36,856 nt of DNA from positions 1 to 36,856 of the forward strand of contig JAQWYA010000240.1 of assembly GCA_029254215.1 (NCBI GenBank), given 5' to 3'. The DNA comes from Pseudorhodobacter sp. Lineage in GTDB: Bacteria > Pseudomonadota > Alphaproteobacteria > Rhodobacterales > Rhodobacteraceae. The notes beneath the pieces are model-generated. The model saw only the letters and a program-made list of their open reading frames with translations, did not search any database and was not told the DNA's origin. Of this stretch, positions 15,549 through 24,749 are shown piece by piece. Position numbers and translations under genes: made by a program. How positions within the stretch are numbered: the first letter of the stretch is position 1; the number at the start of each line of letters is the position of its first letter.

Positions 15549-17342
15549 TCAACCCGTTACCTTTGCCGCAACATAAGTGCCCGGCGCAGGGGCAAGCGAG
15601 GGATGATCCGAATCACCCGGTTCGCGGGCCGGAACCATCTTGCCAGATTGCTTGGAAAGCCACTCTCCCCAGCGGGGCCACCAGCTTTCTTTCTCAAAAG
15701 ACGCGCCTTCCAGAAACGCCTCAGGCGTCGTCATCTCGGCGGCGTTTGAATAATGCCCGTACTTGCCCTTGCCCGGCGGATTGATAATCCCCGCAATATG
15801 GCCGGATTCTGCCAGAATGAAGGTCTTGTTCTTGGAGCCGAACTGCTTGATCCCGGCGAAACTGCTTTTCCAGGCGGCGATGTGGTCCGTCTCGCAGGCG
15901 ATGGCACAGATCGGGATCGTGATGTCGGCCAGACGTACCGGGTCGCCAAAGACCGGAAACTCGCCTTTCGCCAGACCATCGGCCTGACACAACCCGCGCA
16001 GATATTCGATCGACATGCGGGCGGGCAGGTTGGTGCCGTCGCCATTCCAGAACAGCAGATCAAAGGCGGGCGGGGCCTCCCCCATCATGTAACTTTTGAT
16101 GGCGGGCTGATAGATCAGGTCATTGGAGCGCAGAAACGAAAAGGTGCGCGACATGAAGGTACGGTCAAGGATCCCGTCCACCTTCACCTGCCGTTCGATC
16201 CCATCGACGAAATCATCCGACAGGAATACGCCCACTTCGCCCTGATCCGAAAAATCGGTCAGCGTGGTAAAGAAGGTCGCGGATTTGACGGTCTTGTCGC
16301 CCGCCTTGCCCAGATGCGCCAGCGTCAGCGACAAGGTTGTGCCTGCGATGCAATAGCCCACGGCGTTGACATGCTTCGTGTCGCAGATCCGCCGGGTTTC
16401 GGCCATCGCACGCAAATAACCGTCGCGCATGTAATCATCCATGCCCACATCGGCGTAAGAGGCGTCCGGATTGACCCATGACACCACAAACAGCGTAAAG
16501 CCCTGATCGACGATCCATTTGATCAGGCTGTTCTGGGGCTTGAGGTCCATGATGTAGAATTTGTTGATCCACGGCGGAAAGATGATCAGCGGAATCTCAT
16601 GAACCTTTTCCGTGGTGGGGCTGTATTGGATCAGCTCCATCATCTTGTTGCGGTACACCACTTCGCCCTTGGAGGAGGCGATATTCTGGCCCACGCGAAA
16701 CGCTTCCTTATCCGCCAATGAGATCAGAAGCTCGCCATTATTGGCCTCGATATCGCGCACAAGGTTTTCCAACCCCGCGACAAGACTTTCGCCATCGGTC
16801 GCCACGGCCTTTTCCAACGCATCCGGATTGGTGCCCAGAAAATTGGTGGGCGAAAACATATCGACGATCTGGCGCGAGAAATACTCCACCCGCTTGCGAT
16901 CCGCGGGATCGAGGTTTTCAAGCCCCGAGACAGCACCGCTGATTGCCTCGGAATTCAGCAGATATTGCTGCTTGAGGTAATTGAAAAACGGATGCGTTTC
17001 CCAAAGCGGATTTGCGAAGCGGCGGTCTTTCGGGGTCGGATCGTCCGGGGCTTTCAATTCACCCTTCAAAAGCACCTGCTGCGCATCGACATAATGCTTG
17101 AGCGTTTTGCCCCAGTAATTCACCTGATGCTCCAGCACCTTTGAGGGGTTGCGCATCATCTCGGCCACATAAGCGGTGGCCGCTTTCATATAGACATCCT
17201 CCGCCGGGCCGTTCAGCGCCGCATCGGCGGGCTTGCGCCGCGAAAGCGCCGCCGTCAGCCGTTTTGACAACGCGTCCATCTTCGCAAGATTCTCATTCAG
17301 CCGCTCAAGCCGGGCCCCTGCGTCATCGTCGGTAGTTGTCAT
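15549..17342 (-). CDS. phaC: Class I poly(3-hydroxyalkanoate) synthase
   Basis: Polymerises 3-hydroxyacyl-CoA (mainly 3-hydroxybutyryl-CoA) into PHB at the granule surface. 597 residues from the ATG at 17342, which has AGGGAAAG upstream. The N-terminal PhaC domain spans roughly residues 70-240 (YVAEMMRNPSKVLEHQVNYW, FNYLKQQYLL). The catalytic triad is visible: lipase-like box GYCIAG with Cys331, Asp486 in CETDHIAAWKSS, and His515 in ESGHIAGIINPP. PWINKFYIMDL is also class I-typical. The box has Ala where many synthases have Gly. Divergent from phaZ with a PhaR-type site between them. Confidence 0.97.
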   Translation of the reverse strand: MTTTDDDAGARLERLNENLAKMDALSKRLTAALSRRKPADAALNGPAEDVYMKAATAYVAEMMRNPSKVLEHQVNYWGKTLKHYVDAQQVLLKGELKAPDDPTPKDRRFANPLWETHPFFNYLKQQYLLNSEAISGAVSGLENLDPADRKRVEYFSRQIVDMFSPTNFLGTNPDALEKAVATDGESLVAGLENLVRDIEANNGELLISLADKEAFRVGQNIASSKGEVVYRNKMMELIQYSPTTEKVHEIPLIIFPPWINKFYIMDLKPQNSLIKWIVDQGFTLFVVSWVNPDASYADVGMDDYMRDGYLRAMAETRRICDTKHVNAVGYCIAGTTLSLTLAHLGKAGDKTVKSATFFTTLTDFSDQGEVGVFLSDDFVDGIERQVKVDGILDRTFMSRTFSFLRSNDLIYQPAIKSYMMGEAPPAFDLLFWNGDGTNLPARMSIEYLRGLCQADGLAKGEFPVFGDPVRLADITIPICAIACETDHIAAWKSSFAGIKQFGSKNKTFILAESGHIAGIINPPGKGKYGHYSNAAEMTTPEAFLEGASFEKESWWPRWGEWLSKQSGKMVPAREPGDSDHPSLAPAPGTYVAAKVTG

Positions 17343-17366
17343 CTGAAACTTTCCCTCGTATTCACG

Positions 17367-17377
17367 CTGCTGTGCAG
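17367..17377. promoter_or_regulatory. PhaR-type operator between phaC and phaZ
   Basis: CTGC-TGT-GCAG, an exact CTGC-N3-GCAG match, in the 106-base divergent intergenic region. It lies 25 bases before the phaC start and 72 bases before the phaZ start, so either or both genes could be controlled. Confidence 0.6.
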
Positions 17378-17448
17378 CATTGTGTCGCCATCCGCAGCAA
17401 CGGGTCGCACTCATATTGGCCGCGAACCCCTCGGGGACAGGAGACAAC

Positions 17449-18735
17449 ATGAAGTATATGATGAGCTACGACCTTATGGAAAGTGCGCGCAACACGAATG
17501 AGTGGCTTGGGGCCACCGCGCGTGCCATGACTTCCTACCCAGCCTTTGCGCTGTCGATAAACCCGATGCTCAAACTGACCGCCGCCTGGGGCGAGGTGAC
17601 AGAGCGCACGTTTGCCCGGATGATCGACAAGCCCGACTGGGGCATCCGCTCGATCGTTGGCGGTGAAGGCCAAGACCATCTCGTCGATATTGTGCCTGTG
17701 GTGGAGCGTCCCTTTGGCAATCTTTTGCATTTCTCGGTGCGCCGCCGTGCGCCGATGAAGCGCAAGGTCTTGCTGGTCGCCCCGATGTCTGGCCACTACG
17801 CGACGCTGCTGCGTTCGACCGTGACCAGCCTGCTGCCGGATTGCGATGTCTATATCACCGATTGGCACAATGCGCGGGATATCCCCGTGTCGGCAGGCAA
17901 GTTCGACGTTGAAGATTACACCCTCTATCTTGTTGAATACATGCGCCATCTTGGCCCCGACACGCATATGATCGCCGTGTGCCAGCCGGTACCCTTGGCA
18001 CTTGCCGCGACCGCCTATCTGGCAGGCGAAGACCCTGACGCACAGCCGCGCAGCCTGACGCTGATCGGTGGCCCCGTTGACCCCGATGCCGCCGCCACCG
18101 AAGTCACCGATTTCGGACGCCGCGTGACGATGGGCCAGTTGGAACAGCTTGCGATCCAGCGGGTCGGCTTCAGCTATAAAGGCGCGGGGCGGATGGTCTA
18201 TCCGGGCCTGTTGCAGCTGCAAAGCTTCATCTCGATGAATGCCGAGCGCCACCAGAAAGCCTTTAGCGAGCAGATCTTGCGGGTCGCGCGGGGCCAAGCC
18301 TCGGACCACGACGCGCATAACCGTTTTTACGATGAATACCTCGCCGTGATGGATATGACGGCCGAATTTTATCTGTCGACGGTTGAGCGGATTTTTAAGA
18401 ATCGCGAGATCGCGCTGAATGAATTCGTCGTTGCAGGCAAAAAGGTCGATATCGGCGCCATCACCCGCGTTGCCGTGAAAACCGTTGAAGGCACGAATGA
18501 CGACATCAGCGCGCCGGGGCAGTGCATTGCCGCCCTTGATCTGCTGACGGGTCTGCCGGATAGCAAAAAAGCAAGCCACCTTGAACCGGGCGCAGGCCAT
18601 TACGGGATCTTCGCGGGCAAAAGCTGGCGTCTTAACATCCGCCCGCTGGTGCTGAACTTCATCGACGCGAACTCTGGCGCCGAAGAAGCGCCTCAGAAAC
18701 CGGCCAAGCCTGCCTTGGTTGAAAAAAGCGCCTGA
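17449..18735 (+). CDS. phaZ: Intracellular polyhydroxybutyrate depolymerase
   Basis: Cytosolic PHB depolymerase of the PhaZa1 family, 428 residues, which mobilises stored polymer. The N-terminal motif MKYMMSYDLMESARNTNEWL is characteristic. The nucleophile is a cysteine in VCQPVPLAL (Cys178), as in Ralstonia PhaZ, instead of a lipase-type serine. The segment KRKVLLVAPMSGHYATLLR precedes the core, and GHYGIFAGKSWR near the C-terminus carries the catalytic His. The ATG at 17449 has AGGAGA 4-5 bases upstream. It is divergent from phaC, so synthesis and breakdown genes share a control region. Confidence 0.95.
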   Translation: MKYMMSYDLMESARNTNEWLGATARAMTSYPAFALSINPMLKLTAAWGEVTERTFARMIDKPDWGIRSIVGGEGQDHLVDIVPVVERPFGNLLHFSVRRRAPMKRKVLLVAPMSGHYATLLRSTVTSLLPDCDVYITDWHNARDIPVSAGKFDVEDYTLYLVEYMRHLGPDTHMIAVCQPVPLALAATAYLAGEDPDAQPRSLTLIGGPVDPDAAATEVTDFGRRVTMGQLEQLAIQRVGFSYKGAGRMVYPGLLQLQSFISMNAERHQKAFSEQILRVARGQASDHDAHNRFYDEYLAVMDMTAEFYLSTVERIFKNREIALNEFVVAGKKVDIGAITRVAVKTVEGTNDDISAPGQCIAALDLLTGLPDSKKASHLEPGAGHYGIFAGKSWRLNIRPLVLNFIDANSGAEEAPQKPAKPALVEKSA

Positions 18736-18744
18736 TTGCAGCGC

Positions 18745-19455
18745 CTAGCGCAGCATCAACGGCCCGTCCAAAAACAGCCCCATCGCTTTTGAAACAGCGT
18801 GGGGCTGTTCCATTGGAAGGAAATGCCCTGCATTTTCAATGACCTGATGGCGCGCCGACGGCATCATCTCGGCCATGAAGCTTTGTCTGCGGCAGGAAAC
18901 CAGCGTATCGGCTGCACCCGACAACACCAGAATAGGCAGCGCGGCCCGGCGCAGGGTTTTCTGCTGATCCCGGCGGCGCTGCATGGCGCGCGACTGGGCA
19001 ATAAAGACCCCGGAGCCAAGATCGGCGGCCATAGTCTCAATCCGGGACAGAAGGGTGGGTCTGCGTTCTGATGCGGCCAAGCATCCGGTGGGGTATTCCA
19101 AGGCCACCGCCTCAGCCAAGCGCCCGGTTTCAGCAAGCAACATCCGCTTGTCGCGCAACGCCAGTTCCGCCGGAGTTTCCGCCAGCGCATCTGCCGACAT
19201 CAGCACGAGGCGCGAAACCCGCCCCATATCCCGCCGCAAAACATCCAGCGCCACATGCGCGCCAAGCCCAAGCCCCGCAAGTGCAAAGCGGGGTGGCGCC
19301 ACAGCGCAAAGCGCCTGCGACATGTCTTCGATCGTATCCCCACGCACTGGCAAGGCCAGCATAAGCGGACGATCCCGTGACAAGGCAAGGATCTGCGCGT
19401 CAAAAAGCCGCGTGTCCGACATCAGTCCGGGAACAAGAATAAGGGGCTCTGCCAT
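18745..19455 (-). CDS. Alpha/beta-hydrolase-fold protein with an altered nucleophile elbow
   Basis: A 236-residue protein with the alpha/beta-hydrolase layout: oxyanion strand LILVPGLMSDTRLF, an acid in LSGAADTLVSC, and a His in ENAGHFLPMEQP near the C-terminus. The elbow reads G-L-G-L-G-A-H (residues 61-67), so the position of the catalytic Ser in G-x-S-x-G is Gly63. The protein may therefore be a pseudoenzyme, a binding protein, or use another residue. It converges on phaZ with a 9-base gap. The frame is intact and of normal length, so this is unlikely to be a decayed gene. Function unknown. Confidence 0.8.
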   Translation of the reverse strand: MAEPLILVPGLMSDTRLFDAQILALSRDRPLMLALPVRGDTIEDMSQALCAVAPPRFALAGLGLGAHVALDVLRRDMGRVSRLVLMSADALAETPAELALRDKRMLLAETGRLAEAVALEYPTGCLAASERRPTLLSRIETMAADLGSGVFIAQSRAMQRRRDQQKTLRRAALPILVLSGAADTLVSCRRQSFMAEMMPSARHQVIENAGHFLPMEQPHAVSKAMGLFLDGPLMLR

Positions 19456-19461
19456 GTGTTT

Positions 19462-20442
19462 TTACAGGCCCTTCGCCCATTCAACGATCAGCGCCACGCT
19501 TCCAGCCGTCTGATTCGGGCTCATCACATCCCCTGTGATCAAGTGACGATGCGGGTCATCACCCTCCCCCAATTCGGGTTGAAAGACGCGCACGGCATCG
19601 CCCCATGCCGCGACAACCGCATCCGTGCGCGCGGGTAGCACGACCTGATCTTCGGACGAATAGATAAACAGGGCGGGAATGACAGCCTGCGTATAATCCT
19701 GCGCCCGCGCCGCGCGCACCACCGAGGCCATCGGGATTGTAGCCACCGTCGGATAGCGGGTCGTCCAATAGGTCGCCTCCAGGTCATTGGCCGGAGGAAA
19801 GCTCCGTTCCGCCCCAAAGATCCACGGGCCCCAATAACGCACAAGAGGCAGGCTCAGGGCCGTTTCGGGCAAAGCGCCAAACCCGAAATTCGGCGACACA
19901 AAGACCGATCCCGCCACATCCTGCGCCAGATCGGGCTGTACGGCCATCAACGCGGCCAAGGTCCCCCCGGTCGAGGTCGAGATCACGAGAACCCGCTCTC
20001 CCAAACGTCGCCCGATGGCCAGCGCCTCCCCCAAGTCCAAAAGCCAGTCATTCGCCGTGGCGGAGGCCATTGCCGCCCCGGTCCGGCCGTGGCCGGTCAG
20101 CCGCATGAAAAACAGGTTCGCCCCAAAGGCCTTTGCCACCTGATCCGGCACCGGCCGGATCTCCTGCGCGCTGGCTGAAAACCCATGCAGATAGATCACG
20201 GAAAGCGACGTCCTGGCCCCGGCGGCCCCCGCCCAGTGGATCTGCTTTTGGGTGCCCGGCACGATGTCGTCAAAGGCGCTTTCTTGCGCGGCAAGATAAG
20301 CGTCCAGATCATCGGGCAGGGTCGCTGCATCAAAGCGCAGGCTCGGGTCGGCTTTGTCAGAGGGCGCAAAGAAAACCGCAAGCGTGATGGCGATCAATAG
20401 CGTCAGCAGCACTCGCCCCAGAAACTTGCCAAAAGCCCGCAT
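19462..20442 (-). CDS. Membrane-anchored or exported alpha/beta-hydrolase
   Basis: A 326-residue protein. Residues 8-26 are one hydrophobic segment (LGRVLLTLLIAITLAVFFA) after a basic start, an uncleaved anchor or signal sequence, placing the catalytic domain in the periplasm. The fold is shown by SVIYLHGFSASAQEIRP and LTGHGRTG, with the nucleophile in STSTGG (Ser157) and a His near GDDPHRHLITG. The elbow has Ser in place of the first Gly of G-x-S-x-G. It lies 6 bases before the next minus-strand hydrolase gene and 10 bases after the one upstream, so all three are probably cotranscribed. Substrate unknown; a carboxylesterase or lipase role is likely. Confidence 0.8.
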   Translation of the reverse strand: MRAFGKFLGRVLLTLLIAITLAVFFAPSDKADPSLRFDAATLPDDLDAYLAAQESAFDDIVPGTQKQIHWAGAAGARTSLSVIYLHGFSASAQEIRPVPDQVAKAFGANLFFMRLTGHGRTGAAMASATANDWLLDLGEALAIGRRLGERVLVISTSTGGTLAALMAVQPDLAQDVAGSVFVSPNFGFGALPETALSLPLVRYWGPWIFGAERSFPPANDLEATYWTTRYPTVATIPMASVVRAARAQDYTQAVIPALFIYSSEDQVVLPARTDAVVAAWGDAVRVFQPELGEGDDPHRHLITGDVMSPNQTAGSVALIVEWAKGL

Positions 20443-20452
20443 CGCTTGCCCC

Positions 20453-21208
20453 TTATCCGGAAATTTCGGAAATCGCTTCGGTGATCATGGCAAGGCAGTC
20501 GGGGGATGAAAAGCGATGATCCGCACCCTTGACCAAGGAAAGCCGGATATCTTCTCCGCTGACGTGATCCAGCAGCTTCAACGCCACAGACACTGGAACA
20601 TCGACATCCGCAGTGCCCTGCAGGAACCGCGTCGGAAAGGGCAAAGGCAGAGGGGTGCGCAGAACCAGATTGTCGCGGCCATCCTCGATCAGTTTGCGGG
20701 TGATGATATAGGGCTCGTCCGAGTAATCCGAGGGCAGCGCCACCTGCCCCATCTGCTGCAAGGCGGCGCGCTGACTGGCGTCAAACCCCGCCCACATGCT
20801 GTCCTCGGTGAAATCGGGGGCCGCGGCGATTGTCACAAGCCCCGCCACGCGCTCCGGCATCGCACGCGCCAGCAAAAGCGAAATCCAGCCCCCCATCGAA
20901 GACCCGACAAGAATCTGCGGCCCCGTGGTCAGCGCGTCCACGACCGCACGCGCATCAGCGGCCCAATCGCCAATGCCGCCGTCCAGAAAATCGCCCGAGG
21001 ATTGCCCGTGGCCGGAATAGTCAAACCGCAGGAACGCCCGTCCCGCGTCGCGGGCCCAATCCTCCAGATATACTGCCTTGGTGCCCGTCATATCCGACCG
21101 GAACCCACCCAGAAACACGATGCCCGGCCCCTTTTCCGGCCCCGTTGCGGGCCGCTGATGATAGGCGATCTTGCGCCCCTGGGGCGTGGTCAGGAAAGCG
21201 GCGGTCAT
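20453..21208 (-). CDS. Alpha/beta-hydrolase (esterase-like)
   Basis: A 251-residue cytosolic hydrolase. Landmarks are [17 protein letters not shown] (oxyanion region), [13 protein letters not shown], the nucleophile elbow VGSSMGGW (Ser104), an Asp in [12 protein letters not shown], and the catalytic His in KGADHRFS. The set of motifs resembles the BEM46/palmitoyl-thioesterase-like alpha/beta-hydrolases. The ATG at 21208 has GGAG 5 bases upstream; the open frame extends further but without family similarity. It heads the three-hydrolase group and is divergent from thrS. Substrate unknown. Confidence 0.85.
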   Translation of the reverse strand: MTAAFLTTPQGRKIAYHQRPATGPEKGPGIVFLGGFRSDMTGTKAVYLEDWARDAGRAFLRFDYSGHGQSSGDFLDGGIGDWAADARAVVDALTTGPQILVGSSMGGWISLLLARAMPERVAGLVTIAAAPDFTEDSMWAGFDASQRAALQQMGQVALPSDYSDEPYIITRKLIEDGRDNLVLRTPLPLPFPTRFLQGTADVDVPVSVALKLLDHVSGEDIRLSLVKGADHRFSSPDCLAMITEAISEISG

Positions 21209-21368
21209 GGCATCTCCGGGGTTTGTGCTTGCCTTGCTATACCGCAGCGACAGGGCCGATCCAAGGCAAGCGGGCATGGTTGACAATTTTAACGCCGCCC
21301 CGCATATCCGGCAGGATATAACCCGCAACCGGGCGTTCAGTGGGCGCCAAACCGACGAGGAGCCCGCG

Positions 21369-23315
21369 ATGGCCCAGATTTCCCTCACCTTTCCCGATGG
21401 CAATGTCCGGCAGTATGAAGCCGGTGTAACGGCGGCCGAAGTTGCCGCATCCATTGCCGTGAGTCTTGCGAAAAAGGCGATCTCGGCACAGATCAATGGC
21501 GCGCATTACGATCTGCAATGGCCGATCCATGAGGATGCGCAGATTGCCATCAACACCCTTCAGGATGACGCGGCGGCGCTGGAACTGATCCGCCACGACC
21601 TTGCGCATGTGATGGCCCGCGCCGTTCAGGAAATCTGGCCGGATGTGAAGGTCACCATCGGGCCGGTCATCAAGGATGGCTGGTATTACGATTTTGACCG
21701 TTCCGAACCTTTCACCCCGGAAGACCTTGGCCAGATCGAAGCCAAGATGAAGCAAATCATCAACTTGCGCGACCCTGTTCGCACCGAGGTTTGGGACCGT
21801 CCGCGCGCAATTGCACATTACGAACAACGCGGCGAACCTTACAAAGTTGAGCTGATCGAAAGCATCCCCGGCGATGAGCCCCTGCGCATGTACTGGCACG
21901 GCGACTGGCAAGACCTGTGCCGTGGCCCGCATTTGCAGCACACCGGGCAGCTTCCGGCCGATGCGTTCAAGCTGATGTCGGTGGCCGGGGCCTATTGGCG
22001 CGGCGACAGCTCTCGCCCGATGCTTCAGCGCATCTATGGCGCGGCCTTCAAGAACCGCGAAGATCTGCGCGCCCATCTGACCATGCTGGAAGAAGCCGCC
22101 AAGCGCGACCACCGCAAGCTCGGCAAAGAGATGGACCTATTCCACATGCAAGAAGAGGCCCCCGGCCAGATCTTCTGGCACCCGAACGGCTGGACGATCT
22201 ACACCACGCTTCAAGACTATATGCGCCGCCGCCAGACCGCTGGCGGCTATGTTGAGGTGAACACCCCGCAGGTGGTGAACCGCAAGCTGTGGGAACAGTC
22301 GGGCCATTGGGCGAATTATCAGGAACACATGTTCATCGTCGAAGTGGATGAGGAACATGCCCGTGAAAAGACGGTCAACGCGCTCAAGCCCATGAACTGC
22401 CCCTGCCATGTGCAGATTTTCAACGTCGGGCTGAAAAGCTATCGCGACCTGCCGTTGCGCATGGCCGAATTCGGCTCCTGCAACCGCTATGAACCTTCGG
22501 GCGCGCTGCATGGCATCATGCGGGTGCGGGGCTTTACGCAGGATGACGCGCATATCTTCTGTCGCGAAGATCAGATCGAGGCCGAAACCAAACGGTTTAT
22601 CGAGTTCCTGTCCTCGGTTTACCGCGACCTTGGGTTCGAATCCTTCAAGGTGAAATTCTCGGATCGGCCTGAAAACCGCGCCGGGTCGGATGAGGTATGG
22701 GACCGCGCCGAAGCGGCGCTGGCCAATGCCACCAAGGCGGCGGGCTATGACTATATCCTCAATCCCGGCGAAGGGGCTTTCTACGGCCCGAAACTGGAAT
22801 TCGTGCTGACCGACGCGATTGGCCGCGACTGGCAATGCGGCACCCATCAGGTGGACTTCGTGCTGCCCGAACGGCTGGACGCGAATTACATCGGCGAGGA
22901 TGGGGCCAAGCACCGCCCTGTCATGCTGCACCGCGCGACGCTGGGCAGCTTTGAGCGGTTCATCGGCATCCTGATCGAAAGCCACGCGGGCAAGCTGCCC
23001 TTCTGGCTGGCCCCGCGTCAGGTTGTTGTGGCGGCCATCGTATCGGATGCCGATGACTATGCGCATGAGGTGACAGCAAGCCTGCGCGCCGCCGGGATCC
23101 GCGCCGAGGTGGACACCCGCAATGAGAAGATCAACTACAAGGTCCGCGATCACTCAGTCGGAAAAGTTCCCGTGATCTTGGCTGTAGGCATGCGCGAAGT
23201 CGAAGAGAGAACTGTTTCAGTTCGGCGTCTGGGTGAAACAAAAACCGAGACACAATCGCTGGAAAGCATCCTTGCCGCCCTCACGGCCGAGGCTAAGGCC
23301 CCCGACCTGCGCTAA
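21369..23315 (+). CDS. thrS: Threonyl-tRNA synthetase
   Basis: Class II aminoacyl-tRNA synthetase of 648 residues, charging tRNA-Thr. Domains in order: TGS (residues 1-65, [19 protein letters not shown]), editing domain ([18 protein letters not shown] with the HxxxH zinc/editing motif, later [10 protein letters not shown]), catalytic core with MNCPCH zinc ligand Cys and motif 2 [15 protein letters not shown], then motif 3 in [11 protein letters not shown], and the anticodon-binding domain from PFWLAPRQV. The ATG at 21369 follows GAGGAG and matches the family N-terminus; the open frame begins earlier. An intrinsic terminator follows. No T-box leader is seen in the 160-base upstream gap. Confidence 0.97.
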   Translation: MAQISLTFPDGNVRQYEAGVTAAEVAASIAVSLAKKAISAQINGAHYDLQWPIHEDAQIAINTLQDDAAALELIRHDLAHVMARAVQEIWPDVKVTIGPVIKDGWYYDFDRSEPFTPEDLGQIEAKMKQIINLRDPVRTEVWDRPRAIAHYEQRGEPYKVELIESIPGDEPLRMYWHGDWQDLCRGPHLQHTGQLPADAFKLMSVAGAYWRGDSSRPMLQRIYGAAFKNREDLRAHLTMLEEAAKRDHRKLGKEMDLFHMQEEAPGQIFWHPNGWTIYTTLQDYMRRRQTAGGYVEVNTPQVVNRKLWEQSGHWANYQEHMFIVEVDEEHAREKTVNALKPMNCPCHVQIFNVGLKSYRDLPLRMAEFGSCNRYEPSGALHGIMRVRGFTQDDAHIFCREDQIEAETKRFIEFLSSVYRDLGFESFKVKFSDRPENRAGSDEVWDRAEAALANATKAAGYDYILNPGEGAFYGPKLEFVLTDAIGRDWQCGTHQVDFVLPERLDANYIGEDGAKHRPVMLHRATLGSFERFIGILIESHAGKLPFWLAPRQVVVAAIVSDADDYAHEVTASLRAAGIRAEVDTRNEKINYKVRDHSVGKVPVILAVGMREVEERTVSVRRLGETKTETQSLESILAALTAEAKAPDLR

Positions 23316-23340
23316 GCCTTAAATCGTTGAAACTGCATGA

Positions 23341-23368
23341 AAAGCGCCGGTCCTTCGGCGCTTTTTTG
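23341..23368 (+). terminator. Intrinsic terminator of thrS
   Basis: AAGCGCCG/CGGCGCTT 8-bp stem with loop GTCCTT, followed by a run of T (TTTTTT from 23363). It lies 25 bases after the thrS stop. Confidence 0.9.
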
Positions 23369-23400
23369 CATGACTGAGCCAAGGCAAGCCCCTGCGACAG

Positions 23401-23443
23401 TTTGTTACGCTTTGTCACGCCCCTGTGCTGCACAGGCCTGTGA
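23401..23443 (+). promoter_or_regulatory. Tandem repeat and palindrome upstream of the bufferin operon
   Basis: TTTGTTACGC and TTTGTCACGC (23401-23420) are 10-base tandem copies with one mismatch. They overlap a 31-base imperfect palindrome (23413-23443) whose core is CCTGTG-CTG-CACAGG with outer GTCAC/GTGAC. This is 85 bases before the bufA start and is a good candidate operator for a metal- or stress-responsive regulator. No known binding-site family was recognised with certainty. Confidence 0.45.
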
Positions 23444-23528
23444 CTGGCTCGTTATCGCATCCCGCGGTTAGGGTTTGGACATCGCAAAGAAAGCGATCAA
23501 ACAACAAAACACTCAAGGGAAATCAAAC

Positions 23529-23819
23529 ATGTCTTTCAATACCAAAACCTTCGCTATCGCCGGTGCTCTTGCTGCTGCAATGGCCGCCCATGCTGTTCCG
23601 GCTTCGGCTCAGGAAGCCAAGGAAAAGTGCTTTGGGGTGGCTCTGGCTGGCCAGAACGACTGCAAGGCCGGCGAAGGCACGACCTGCGCAGGCTCGTCCA
23701 AAGTGGACTATCAGGGCAACGCATGGTCGCTGGTTCCGGCTGGCACCTGCACCACGATGGAACTGCCCGATGGCCGCATGGGCTCTCTGACCGAACTTGA
23801 TCGCGACATGGCAGGCTAA
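23529..23819 (+). CDS. bufA1: Bufferin precursor (DUF2282, BufA1-type)
   Basis: A 96-residue secreted precursor. Residues 1-27 are a Sec signal peptide (alanine-rich, ending ASA before QEAKEK). The mature part has four cysteines at 34, 45, 53 and 74 in the DUF2282 pattern [20 protein letters not shown] followed by [17 protein letters not shown] and PAGTC. In bufferins, cysteines of this core are converted by the DUF692 partner into thiooxazole-type heterocycles that bind copper in the periplasm. The gene is followed by bufB, bufC and a doxX-like gene. AAGGGA stands about 9 bases upstream of the ATG. A longer frame from 23475 lacks an RBS and would disrupt the signal peptide. Confidence 0.92.
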   Translation: MSFNTKTFAIAGALAAAMAAHAVPASAQEAKEKCFGVALAGQNDCKAGEGTTCAGSSKVDYQGNAWSLVPAGTCTTMELPDGRMGSLTELDRDMAG

Positions 23820-23894
23820 GGCCTCCGCCCCGCCGTATCCGCAACACAGCGGTTACGGCGGGGTCCTTTCAGCCGCAAAAGGATGGGACGCACC

Positions 23895-24749
23895 ATGCTT
23901 GATACCACCCCCCGCCCCGGCCTGCCAAACCGCCCCGGCGTTGGCTACAAACCCCAGCATTTCAACGATATTCTTTCAAATGCCAGCCCCGTGGAATGGC
24001 TTGAGATTCATGCCGAAAACTACATGGGTGCAGGCGGCCGCCCCTTGGCGCAATTGCGTCATCTGGCCGAACGGTTCGCCTTTTCCGTGCATGGCGTTGG
24101 CCTTTCGATTGGCGGCGAGGGGCCGCTGGACGCAGATCATCTGTCCCGCCTCAAGCATCTTTGCGACTGGCTGCAACCCGCGAGCTTTTCCGAACATCTT
24201 GCTTGGTCCAGCCATGATGACGGCTTTTTGAACGACCTTCTGCCACTGCCCTATACCGCCGCCACAGTTGCACGCGTGTCAGAGCATATCGAGCGGGTGC
24301 AGGAACATTTGGGCCGCCAGATGCTGCTGGAGAACCCCTCTTCCTACCTCGCCTTTGCCGAGACAGAGATGACCGAAACCGATTTTCTGGCCGAGGTCTC
24401 GCGGCGAACGGGCTGCGGCCTGTTGCTGGATGTGAATAATGTCTATGTTTCCGCGATCAACCTCGATTTCGATCCGGCGGCTTATCTGCGGGCCTTTCCC
24501 CTGTCCCGCGTCGGGGAAATCCATCTTGGCGGGCATCATGCCGATCAGGACGACCATGGCGCACCTCTGCTGATCGACAGCCACGGGGCTGAGGTCGTTG
24601 ATCCGGTCTGGCAGCTTTATGCGGGCGTGATCGCACAGGCGGGCCCGCTTCCGACCCTCATTGAATGGGACAACGATGTGCCCGATTGGTCGGTGCTTGC
24701 CGCCGAGGCCGCCCGCGCAGCACAGCTGCTGACCGGGGCGCAAGCATGA
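23895..24749 (+). CDS. bufB: MNIO-family (DUF692) peptide-modifying oxidase BufB
   Basis: Multinuclear non-heme iron oxidase of 284 residues, TIM-barrel, cytosolic. Probable metal ligands and conserved motifs: HAEN at 39-42, His66 in [14 protein letters not shown] near 100, ENPSSY from Glu146, DVNN from Asp179, His210 in IHLGGHH, DSHG at 228-231 and EWD at 257-259. Members oxidise cysteines of the BufA peptide before export. The start at 23895 is preferred over 23883 because the only spaced SD-like element (TGGGA) lies 6 bases before it, while AAGG touches the earlier ATG. Overlaps bufC by ATGA. Confidence 0.92.
   Translation: MLDTTPRPGLPNRPGVGYKPQHFNDILSNASPVEWLEIHAENYMGAGGRPLAQLRHLAERFAFSVHGVGLSIGGEGPLDADHLSRLKHLCDWLQPASFSEHLAWSSHDDGFLNDLLPLPYTAATVARVSEHIERVQEHLGRQMLLENPSSYLAFAETEMTETDFLAEVSRRTGCGLLLDVNNVYVSAINLDFDPAAYLRAFPLSRVGEIHLGGHHADQDDHGAPLLIDSHGAEVVDPVWQLYAGVIAQAGPLPTLIEWDNDVPDWSVLAAEAARAAQLLTGAQA

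Noticed and set aside
17362-18600. 412-codon minus-strand frame
   Set aside because: Antisense of phaZ; no domain seen.
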